From contig CALWUF010000043.1 in the NCBI GenBank assembly GCA_944384655.1, positions 1-36,714 of the forward strand: a stretch of 36,714 bases of DNA, read 5' to 3'. The translations under genes and the position numbers were made by a program. The DNA is from an uncultured Butyricicoccus sp. Its GTDB lineage: Bacteria; Bacillota; Clostridia; Oscillospirales; Butyricicoccaceae. Each line of letters opens with the position of its first letter. Position 1 is the first letter of the stretch. This document shows, one piece after another, positions 31,092-36,714 of the stretch. Below the pieces are notes generated by a model. The model was given only the letters and a program-made list of their open reading frames with translations. It did not search any database and was not told where the DNA came from.

Positions 31092-31120
31092 TTGACAGAT
31101 CGAATCGTTCATGGTATTAT
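31092..31120 (+). promoter_or_regulatory. Predicted strong promoter of the tRNA pair
   Basis: Consensus TTGACA (31092-31097) and TATTAT (31115-31120) are spaced by 17 bases. The start near 31127 precedes a small leader hairpin (CGCTG 31130-31134 with CAGCG 31143-31147) and the tRNA-Thr. Confidence 0.85.
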
Positions 31121-31166
31121 ATAACACGTCGCTGAGAGAACACAGCGGACGACAGACACGCGGTAC

Positions 31167-31242
31167 GCTGGTGTAGCTCAGTTGGTAGAGCAGCTGATTT
31201 GTAATCAGCAGGTCGGGGGTTCGAGTCCGTCCACCAGCTCCA
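31167..31242 (+). tRNA. tRNA-Thr (anticodon TGT)
   Basis: The 76-base cloverleaf has acceptor GCTGGTG (31167-31173) pairing with CACCAGC (31232-31238), a D-arm with TAGCTCAGTTGGTAGAGC, anticodon stem CTGAT/ATCAG around TTTGTAA with anticodon TGT, the GGTTCGAGTCC T-arm, and an encoded CCA at 31240-31242. It reads ACA and, by wobble, other Thr codons. Confidence 0.97.
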
Positions 31243-31264
31243 GTTTCTGAAATCAAGTAAATAA

Positions 31265-31349
31265 GGGAGGTTTCCCGAGTGGCCAAAGGGGGCAGACTGT
31301 AAATCTGTTGTCAACGACTTCGGTGGTTCGAATCCACCACCTCCCACCA
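31265..31349 (+). tRNA. tRNA-Tyr (anticodon GTA)
   Basis: The 85-base class II tRNA has acceptor GGGAGGT (31265-31271) pairing with ACCTCCC (31339-31345), anticodon stem CAGA/TCTG with anticodon GTA, a long variable arm, T-arm GGTGG-TTCGAAT-CCACC (31322-31338), discriminator A and encoded CCA (31347-31349). It is co-transcribed with tRNA-Thr, 22 bases upstream. Confidence 0.97.
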
Positions 31350-31353
31350 GAAC

Positions 31354-31385
31354 AAAGACCTGAATCCAATTGATTCAGGTCTTTT
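31354..31385 (+). terminator. Terminator of the tRNA pair
   Basis: A perfect 13-base stem AAAGACCTGAATC (31354-31366) with its complement (31372-31384), five-base loop, ending in five T. Confidence 0.88.
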
Positions 31386-31546
31386 TCATATATTTTACAG
31401 AATAATAGGAGAAAAACAATCTGGTTTCAATGGGCAATGATTGCATGCCCTGACGAAAATGTACAATGAAATGACGGAATGAGACAAGAACTTGGGTATT
31501 GGAGTATATTATGATAGACATACCATGATATGGAAGGAGAACAGAC

Positions 31547-32500
31547 ATGCAAACTGCGCTTATCAAACAGGTTACGAATGATGAGTCATTTCTTGTGGCG
31601 ACGGATGACTCCATGCGCGAAATCAGTTCACATGGCACAGGGGATTTTCCATTTCAATGTTATCAAGAGTTTTTTGATTGGAGACGCAATATAGGAGATA
31701 TCCGATGGCATTGGCACCGGGAATTGGAAGTGGTGTTGATACAGGAGGGTTCTATTCAATATCAGGCGGGGGACAAGACTGTCCGTTTAAAAAAGGGGGA
31801 TTGTGCCCTCATTAACAGCGGTGTGATTCATCGTGGAGAAATGCAGAATCCACAGGAAAAATGGTGTAAATTCATCAATTTTTTGTTTTTACCCGAGTTG
31901 GTAGCGCCGGGCAATTCGGTCATTTATAGGAAATATGTCAAGCCTGTATTGGATTCGGGGGCGGATGCGATTTTTTTTGATCGAAACAACCCGTGGTGTA
32001 GACGTGTTTGCGAATGGTTGGAAAACCTTTGGAATATTTGCCGGACAGCAGACAGTATGCCGGAGCTGCAAATCCATATCAATGTGTGCAACATGTGGAT
32101 GGAATTGGCATCACATGTGGAAGAATACCGGGAACAACCAAAACCGGATCGGAATATTGTCATGCAGGCGCGCCTGCGCAAAATGATGCAGTTTGTTTGG
32201 GAAAATTACACGGAACGCATTTGTGCAGATGATATTGCACGTGCGGCCAATATCAGTCAGAGCGCTGCACTGCGATGTTTTCGGGCGGGTACCAATATGT
32301 CTCCTGTGGAATATCTGAATGATTACCGCTTGAGATGTGCACAGGAAAAGCTGCTGACCACGCACAGCATGATATCGGAAATTGCGCTGTCTGTCGGTTT
32401 CGAGTCAGTCGGATATTTCAATCGGTTATTTAAACGGGAATTCGGCATAACACCGCGGCAATTCATCCAGCAGGAAACCAACCGTAAAAATGATATATGA
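31547..32500 (+). CDS. AraC family transcriptional regulator with cupin sensor
   Basis: The 317-residue protein has an N-terminal cupin-type sensing domain (HWHRELEVVLIQEGSIQYQ around 55-73 and GDCALINSGVIHRGE at about 84-98) and a C-terminal AraC/XylS double helix-turn-helix at about 215-310. The latter includes ICADDIARAANISQSAALRCFRAG split over the first helix-turn-helix and ISEIALSVGFESVGYFNRLFKREFGITPRQF split over the second. Such regulators usually bind a sugar-type ligand and activate adjacent uptake genes. GGAAGGAG precedes the ATG. The gene lies directly upstream of a sugar-binding lipoprotein gene in the same direction, whose promoter has a good -10 but no -35, as expected for an activator-dependent promoter. 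The ligand is unknown. Confidence 0.92.
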   Translation: MQTALIKQVTNDESFLVATDDSMREISSHGTGDFPFQCYQEFFDWRRNIGDIRWHWHRELEVVLIQEGSIQYQAGDKTVRLKKGDCALINSGVIHRGEMQNPQEKWCKFINFLFLPELVAPGNSVIYRKYVKPVLDSGADAIFFDRNNPWCRRVCEWLENLWNICRTADSMPELQIHINVCNMWMELASHVEEYREQPKPDRNIVMQARLRKMMQFVWENYTERICADDIARAANISQSAALRCFRAGTNMSPVEYLNDYRLRCAQEKLLTTHSMISEIALSVGFESVGYFNRLFKREFGITPRQFIQQETNRKNDI

Positions 32501-32686
32501 CGGAATTGTACCATCATCTGACGAAATTATAATAAGAACAGAAAAAATTGAGCAGTTTGCCGAAATTGTGCAAGGATCATCCCGGAAAATAGAACCAATC
32601 CTCCGCAGGATACAGTATACTCAAATCATCCAAAAAACAGATGCTGATTTGGAAATAATACACACAAGTAAGCGGAGGGAAGGAAT
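32501..32686 (+). promoter_or_regulatory. Probable activator-dependent promoter region of the sugar-binding protein gene
   Basis: The -10 box TATACT (32616-32621) lacks a recognisable -35 box at normal spacing. Short inverted elements lie upstream: TTGC...GCAA around the AAATTGTGCAAGG stretch, and TCCTCCGCAGGA just before the -10 box. No convincing gene is present in this stretch. Confidence 0.4.
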
Positions 32687-33709
32687 ATGAAAACCAGAAA
32701 GATTGTTGCATTTTTGATGGCTGGTATGATTTCAGCAGGTATGCTGACAGGCTGCGGCAGTTCAGGAGATACATCTGCACAGGCGAGCGGTCAGACATCT
32801 CGAACTCAATTATCGTTTATTGTTTCGCATAAGGATGAATACCTCAGTTCGTTGGATTTGGCAGTGAAGGCTGCCGCAGAATCTCAAAACTGTGAGTTGA
32901 CGTCAACCGATTGTGCTGACGACATGGACAAACAGATTGAATATGTACGTGCGGCGGCGGATAATGGAGCAGATGCCATTCTCGTTGTTTTGGCAGATGA
33001 TATGCGTGCCGATGAAGTGGTTGAAGCGGCAGGGGATGTCAAAGTAGTATTTGTAAACCGTATTCCACAAGATCAATCCATTCTCGATGAAAATCATGTC
33101 TATGTCGGTTCAAATGAAGACGATTCGGGTGTGTATCAGGGTGAAATTCTGGCTGATGCACTTCAAAAGCAAGGCAAAGATCATATCAGTTATTTGATGT
33201 TTCAGGGTACAGAGGGGCTGGTGCACACCACCAAGCGCACAGAGGGCGTGTTAAAGACGCTTGATGCGGCAGGTATTACTGCGGCTGCGGCGGCAGAGCC
33301 GGTTGATTGTGGCTATGACCGCACAAAAGCGATGGATCAGATGACAGTGATGTTGGCAGAAAATGTGGATATATCTGAAGTGGATTGTATTATAGCAAAC
33401 AACGATGCGATGGCACTGGGGGTACTGGAATCGCTCCGACAGAATAATATTGACACTTCAGATCTTCTGATTATTGGTATTGACGGCACGAATGCAGGTC
33501 TTGCAGCAGTTTCTGATGGTACAATGCTGGCGACAGTATATCAGAACGCGACAGCCCAGGGGATTGCAGGGGTAAAAGCGGCTGTCAATCTGGCAGTAGG
33601 CGCCGAAGTGAACGAAGGGATTGACTGTGAGATCGACAACGAAAACAGCAATATTCTTTGGATCCCATTTGAAAAGATTACTGTGGAAAATATCGAACAA
33701 TATCTGTAA
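32687..33709 (+). CDS. Sugar-binding lipoprotein (periplasmic-binding-protein type 1 fold), orphan
   Basis: The 340-residue protein starts with a lipoprotein signal peptide: MKTRKIVAFLM, a hydrophobic stretch, and the lipobox MLTGC with the modified Cys23, followed by a Ser/Gly/Ala-rich linker. The rest matches the ribose/galactose-binding fold (Peripla_BP_4): LSFIVSHKDEYLSSLDLAVKA split from an early strand, AAADNGADAILVV, the hinge segment VDCIIANNDAMALGVLESL, and LLIIGIDGTNAGLAAVSDG. It would be a membrane-anchored receptor for a sugar, working with an ABC importer or a two-component sensor, but neither is encoded nearby. GGAGGGAAGG precedes the ATG. A terminator follows directly, so the orphan state is real within the window. 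Confidence 0.91.
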   Translation: MKTRKIVAFLMAGMISAGMLTGCGSSGDTSAQASGQTSRTQLSFIVSHKDEYLSSLDLAVKAAAESQNCELTSTDCADDMDKQIEYVRAAADNGADAILVVLADDMRADEVVEAAGDVKVVFVNRIPQDQSILDENHVYVGSNEDDSGVYQGEILADALQKQGKDHISYLMFQGTEGLVHTTKRTEGVLKTLDAAGITAAAAAEPVDCGYDRTKAMDQMTVMLAENVDISEVDCIIANNDAMALGVLESLRQNNIDTSDLLIIGIDGTNAGLAAVSDGTMLATVYQNATAQGIAGVKAAVNLAVGAEVNEGIDCEIDNENSNILWIPFEKITVENIEQYL

Positions 33710-33730
33710 GTATATATGGTGTAAAATTAG

Positions 33731-33762
33731 GAGGCGTCGGAGTGATCCGACGCTTCTTTTTT
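33731..33762 (+). terminator. Terminator of the sugar-binding protein gene
   Basis: An 11-base stem (33731-33741 with 33746-33756, one G-T pair) is closed by a GTGA tetraloop and followed by six T. Confidence 0.87.
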
Positions 33763-33881
33763 CAAAAAATGTATAAAATCTGTATCAACCTCTGTTCTTT
33801 TTGTATTTTATTTGTTACAATGAAAAAGAATAGAAGAGCCTTGGGATTTCGCAACAGTTATGTGAGAGAATGGAGGCTATT

Positions 33882-34970
33882 ATGGAACACTATAATCCAT
33901 TGCTTAAAAACAATGACAGTCCGAAAAAATTTTTTGCGATCGGTGAGATCATGCTTCGCCTGACTCCGCCGAACTATGAGAAAATCCGCATGGCCAGCAA
34001 TTTTGAGGCGAGTTATGGCGGCAGTGAGGCGAATATTGCGCTTTCGCTCGCCAATCTCGGTGTGGACAGCACGTTTTTCAGCGTCGTGCCGAACAACAGC
34101 CTGGGCAAGAGCGCCATACGCATGCTGCGCAGTAACGATGTCCATTGTACGCCCATGATTCTGAGTACGCCGGAGGAAACGCCGTCACACCGTCTGGGGA
34201 CGTATTATCTCGAGACTGGTTACGGGATCCGTGCCAGCCAGATCATCTATGACCGCAAGCACAGTGCAATTACGGAATATGATTTCAGCAGCGTCGATAT
34301 CGATGCGCTGTTGGACGGCTTTGACTGGCTGCATTTGAGCGGCATTACGCCTGCACTCAGCTCCAACTGCCGTAAGCTGATTATGGATTGCCTGCGCGTG
34401 GCGAAGGAAAAAGACATGATTGTCAGTTTTGACGGCAACTTCCGCAGCAAGCTGTGGACCTGGGAGGAAGCGCGTGATTTTTGCACAGGCTGCTTGCCGT
34501 ATGTCGATGTGTTGCTGGGTATCGAACCATATCATCTGTGGCGTGACGAAGAGGATCACAGCAAAGGTGACTATAAAGACGGCATACCGCTCCAGCCGAG
34601 CTATGAACAGCAGGATGAAATCTTTCGGGCGTTCATTGAACGCTATCCGAATATCAAATGTATTGCGCGCCATGTGCGCTACGTTCACAGCGGCAGTGAG
34701 AACAGTCTCAAAGCCTTTATGTGGTATGATGGACACACATTTGAAAGTAAATTATTTACGTTTAACATCCTGGATCGCGTGGGCGGCGGAGATGCGTTTG
34801 CCAGTGGCCTGATTTATGCGATGATTCATGACTACCGTCCGATGGATATGATTAACTTTGCTGTGGCGAGCAGTGTGCTCAAGCATACGATCCACGGTGA
34901 TGCAAACATAACTGATAATGCGGAGGGTATTCGCAGCCTGATGAATATGAGTTATGACATCCAACGGTGA
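33882..34970 (+). CDS. PfkB-family sugar kinase, 2-keto-3-deoxygluconate kinase-like
   Basis: The 362-residue protein is a ribokinase/PfkB-fold kinase. FFAIGEIMLRLTPP at 17-30 and YGGSEANIALSLANLG at 45-60 are the N-terminal substrate-binding motifs. VSFDGNFRSKLWTWEEA at about 181-197 is the segment typical of KDG kinases, and RVGGGDAFASGL at 299-310 carries the catalytic base Asp304 and the anion hole. I chose ATG 33882, six bases after GGAGG; an ATG at 33870 starts before that site. KDG kinase acts in pectin and hexuronate breakdown, but no KdgA aldolase is in view, so the substrate is only suggested. The gene is flanked by terminators, with a TACAAT -10 candidate at 33816-33821 and a poor -35. 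Confidence 0.87.
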   Translation: MEHYNPLLKNNDSPKKFFAIGEIMLRLTPPNYEKIRMASNFEASYGGSEANIALSLANLGVDSTFFSVVPNNSLGKSAIRMLRSNDVHCTPMILSTPEETPSHRLGTYYLETGYGIRASQIIYDRKHSAITEYDFSSVDIDALLDGFDWLHLSGITPALSSNCRKLIMDCLRVAKEKDMIVSFDGNFRSKLWTWEEARDFCTGCLPYVDVLLGIEPYHLWRDEEDHSKGDYKDGIPLQPSYEQQDEIFRAFIERYPNIKCIARHVRYVHSGSENSLKAFMWYDGHTFESKLFTFNILDRVGGGDAFASGLIYAMIHDYRPMDMINFAVASSVLKHTIHGDANITDNAEGIRSLMNMSYDIQR

Positions 34971-34986
34971 GTCTGAAAACAGAATG

Positions 34987-35018
34987 GGAGCGCAGCCGGC
35001 GTAGCTGCGCTCCTCTTT
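34987..35018 (+). terminator. Terminator of the sugar kinase gene
   Basis: GGAGCGCAGC (34987-34996) pairs with GCTGCGCTCC (35004-35013), seven-base loop, followed by TCTTT. The T-run is short. Confidence 0.68.
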
Positions 35019-35092
35019 GTGTAGCAGAACCTGATATGTGGGGATACCGTTGAGATATAACATCGGAAGTAAAAATTGAAGGAGAATAATCT

Positions 35093-36460
35093 ATGGCAAA
35101 AAAAGCAAGAGAAAATACGCTGTCTGATGATTTTACACAGGGCAGTATTGTGCAAAAGCTCGTTCGGTTTATGATACCGGTACTGGGCGCATTGATTTTG
35201 CAGGCGATGTATGGCGCAGTCGATCTTGTGGTTGTCGGACAGTTCGGCACCGATGCAGGCATTTCCGGCGTTGCAACCGGTACCAATGTCATCAATTTAG
35301 TGACCTTTGTCATCACGAGCCTGACAATGGGCGTCACAGTGCTCATCAGCCGGTATCTGGGTGAGCGCAGCGAAGAACGCATAGGGAAGGTTATTGGCGG
35401 TGCGATTTGCTTTTTTATCGCGCTGGCAGCGGTGTTGATGGTGGTTTTATTGCTGTTTGCGCCGCAATTTGCCTCGTGGCTCAATGCGCCCGAAGAAGCC
35501 TATGACCTCACGGTAACATACATTCGTATCTGCGGTGCAGGTATCGTATTTGTTGTCGCATACAACGTCATCAGCGGTATTTTTCGTGGTCTGGGCAATT
35601 CCCGCTTACCTCTTATCTTTGTGCTGATTGCATGTATTGTCAATATCGTGGGAGACCTGATCTTTGTCGCAGGGTTTCAGATGAATGTTGCAGGTGCGGC
35701 GCTGGCGACCGTATTGGCACAGGCAGTCAGTGTTGTGCTTTCGCTTGTCATCATCCGCCGTCAGAAGTTACCCTTCACTGTTTCACGGAGAGATATCCGA
35801 TTTAACAGTGAAATCAAAACATTTTTACAATTAGGTATCCCGCTTGCTGTGCAGGAATTTCTGACCAATATTTCTTTCCTGATCCTGTGTGCAATCATCA
35901 ACAACATGGGTCTGGAGGCATCCTCCGGATATGGCATCGCACAAAAAGTTGTGTCATTTGTCATGCTGATTCCGTCCTCGCTGATGCAGTCCATGTCTGC
36001 TTTTGTGGCGCAAAATGTCGGCGCAGGACTGGAGAAACGCGCCCGTCGCGCCATGGTCACCGGAATGGTGCTGGGTGCAACGATTGGTGTATTTATTTGC
36101 GCATTGTCATTCTTCAAGGGAGATATCCCGTCATCGGTGTTTACAACAAATCCGGTGTTTATTGAAAAGTCCGCCGAGTATCTGCGTGGATTCAGTCCAG
36201 AGGCTGTGCTTACGTGCATTGTATTCAGTTACATCGGTTATTTTAACGGTCACAGCAAGCCGTTGCCGGTCATGATACAGGGTATTACGGCATCGTTCCT
36301 TGTCCGTGTACCATTGTCCTATCTGTTTAGCCTGAAACCAGGCGCTTCGCTGGTTGATATCGGCACTGCTGTCCCGATTGCATCGGTTTATGGCATTATC
36401 TTTTTCACCATTTGTTACATCTTTACGAGACGGAAAATCGATCAGGGTCAGATATTGTAA
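35093..36460 (+). CDS. MATE family efflux transporter
   Basis: The 455-residue protein has about twelve membrane helices in two homologous halves, as in the MATE (MatE) family. It shows FMIPVLGALILQAMYGAVDLVVVGQFG split over helices 1-2 with the conserved Asp in the second half, GVTVLISRYLGER after it, and the second-half equivalent FLQLGIPLAVQEFLTNISFL around 245-265 followed by VAQNVGAG. It exports cationic compounds in exchange for Na+ or H+, by family knowledge; the substrate is unknown. GAAGGAG precedes the ATG. It has its own terminator and appears to be a single-gene unit. Confidence 0.93.
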   Translation: MAKKARENTLSDDFTQGSIVQKLVRFMIPVLGALILQAMYGAVDLVVVGQFGTDAGISGVATGTNVINLVTFVITSLTMGVTVLISRYLGERSEERIGKVIGGAICFFIALAAVLMVVLLLFAPQFASWLNAPEEAYDLTVTYIRICGAGIVFVVAYNVISGIFRGLGNSRLPLIFVLIACIVNIVGDLIFVAGFQMNVAGAALATVLAQAVSVVLSLVIIRRQKLPFTVSRRDIRFNSEIKTFLQLGIPLAVQEFLTNISFLILCAIINNMGLEASSGYGIAQKVVSFVMLIPSSLMQSMSAFVAQNVGAGLEKRARRAMVTGMVLGATIGVFICALSFFKGDIPSSVFTTNPVFIEKSAEYLRGFSPEAVLTCIVFSYIGYFNGHSKPLPVMIQGITASFLVRVPLSYLFSLKPGASLVDIGTAVPIASVYGIIFFTICYIFTRRKIDQGQIL

Positions 36461-36468
36461 AACGAAAA

Positions 36469-36508
36469 AAATGGAGCGATTGTGCCGGGACACAATCGCT
36501 CCGTTTTT
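36469..36508. terminator. Bidirectional terminator after the MATE gene
   Basis: A perfect 12-base stem GGAGCGATTGTG (36473-36484) with its complement (36491-36502) has a six-base loop. A-runs lie before and T-runs after it, so it can serve both the MATE gene and the convergent gene. Confidence 0.9.
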
Positions 36509-36524
36509 ATATGGACAATGAAAG

Positions 36525-36713
36525 TTACTGGCTGATGGTGGCCTTGAGTGCATCGATGGAGGTCTGGAGACCAGCTTCTACGCTCATGGTGAGATCTTCC
36601 ATTTCGAGGGATACATAGCCGTCGTAACCCATCATCTTGCAGACGGAGAAGAATTCCTTCCACCACTGCAAGTCACGACCGCAGCCGACTGCTACATAGT
36701 TCCAGGTGCGCTC
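36525..36713 (-). CDS. Sugar-phosphate isomerase/epimerase-like protein, C-terminal end only
   Basis: Only the last 62 codons are in the window; the start is beyond its right edge. The visible part reads ERTWNYVAVGCGRD, then WWKEFFSVCKMMGYDGYVSLEMED, shown here split, and ends in a helix with SIDALKATISQ. The pattern of an aromatic-rich strand, G-hydrophobic-D and SxExED matches the C-terminal strand of the xylose isomerase-like TIM barrel family (AP_endonuc_2/IolE type). The Glu in SLEMED would be a metal ligand. Codons end in C more often than in most nearby genes, which suggests strong expression. The terminator at 36469-36508 lies just after its stop. The substrate cannot be stated from this fragment. 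Confidence 0.82.
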   Translation of the reverse strand, partial: ERTWNYVAVGCGRDLQWWKEFFSVCKMMGYDGYVSLEMEDLTMSVEAGLQTSIDALKATISQ

Positions 36714-36714
36714 G

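Noticed and set aside
31059..31105. Direct repeat AGATCGAAT at 31059-31067 and 31097-31105
   Set aside because: Nine bases in two copies flanking an A/T-rich stretch can arise by chance; there is no third copy and no mobile-element feature.
31167..31349. tRNA pair as an integration site
   Set aside because: No integrase gene or repeated tRNA 3' end is visible within the downstream sequence; the pair has a normal promoter and terminator.
32490..32690. 66-codon open frame between the AraC and sugar-binding genes
   Set aside because: It runs through the promoter region, has no ribosome site and no recognisable motif, and overlaps both flanking genes.

Overview
The window looks like a chromosomal stretch from a low-to-moderate GC Bacillota, most likely class Clostridia (Oscillospirales-like by feel). 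The basis is the gene styles: a clostridial CobU form, DUF1292, YtrA-type GntR with ABC genes, SLH surface proteins, and strong AGGAGG ribosome sites. The species cannot be fixed from the sequence alone. Coding density is high, gene order is syntenic-looking, and I see no insertion sequence, prophage, CRISPR array or other clear sign of recent transfer.

Region 1 (1-7424, + strand) is a tightly packed adenosylcobalamin cluster: cobT (5' end cut by the window), cobU, cobS, a second short CobU-like gene, cbiB, cobD, cobQ, cobO and cbiC. Most junctions overlap or are a few bases apart, so it reads as one operon for corrinoid adenosylation, amidation, aminopropanol attachment and nucleotide-loop assembly, plus one ring-stage gene (cbiC). 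Region 2 (7427-8407, - strand) is a three-gene operon of small proteins of unknown function, running convergently into cbiC. Region 3 (8499-13954) holds housekeeping genes: a YfcE/MJ0936-type phosphoesterase with a structured leader, coaX, a small XRE regulator, nth, then glyA-rarA.

Region 4 (14066-16966) is a tandem pair of paralogous secreted SLH proteins, each with its own promoter. Region 5 (17016-19844, - strand) is a ClC exchanger, a family-6 DNA glycosylase and PlsC in one operon, divergent from a BI-1 family membrane protein; an inverted repeat lies between the two divergent promoters. Region 6 (20832-24040) has a Dabb protein, then pyrK-pyrD and a histidine phosphatase-GNAT fusion joined by overlaps. 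Region 7 (24109-26387) has an alpha/beta hydrolase, a DUF1292 protein and ung.

Region 8 (26483-30141) is a self-contained GntR-ABC operon with a clear operator between its -35 and -10 boxes. Its permease carries a large predicted extracytoplasmic domain and an unexpected GGADGPT motif just before a last membrane helix. Region 9 (30275-31385) has an XRE regulator and a tRNA-Thr(TGT)/tRNA-Tyr(GTA) pair with its own promoter and terminator. Region 10 (31547-36713) is sugar-related: an AraC regulator, an orphan sugar-binding lipoprotein, a PfkB/KDG-type kinase, a MATE exporter, and the C-terminal end of a sugar-phosphate isomerase/epimerase-like gene on the opposite strand.

No complete new defence or mobile system is visible. 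The points most worth following are the GGADGPT-helix-basic tail of the ABC permease, the short CobU paralogue, the phosphatase-acetyltransferase fusion in the pyr operon, the three-gene unknown operon, and several structured leaders and operators. Promoters, hairpins and starts were read by eye; no searches or folding calculations were run.
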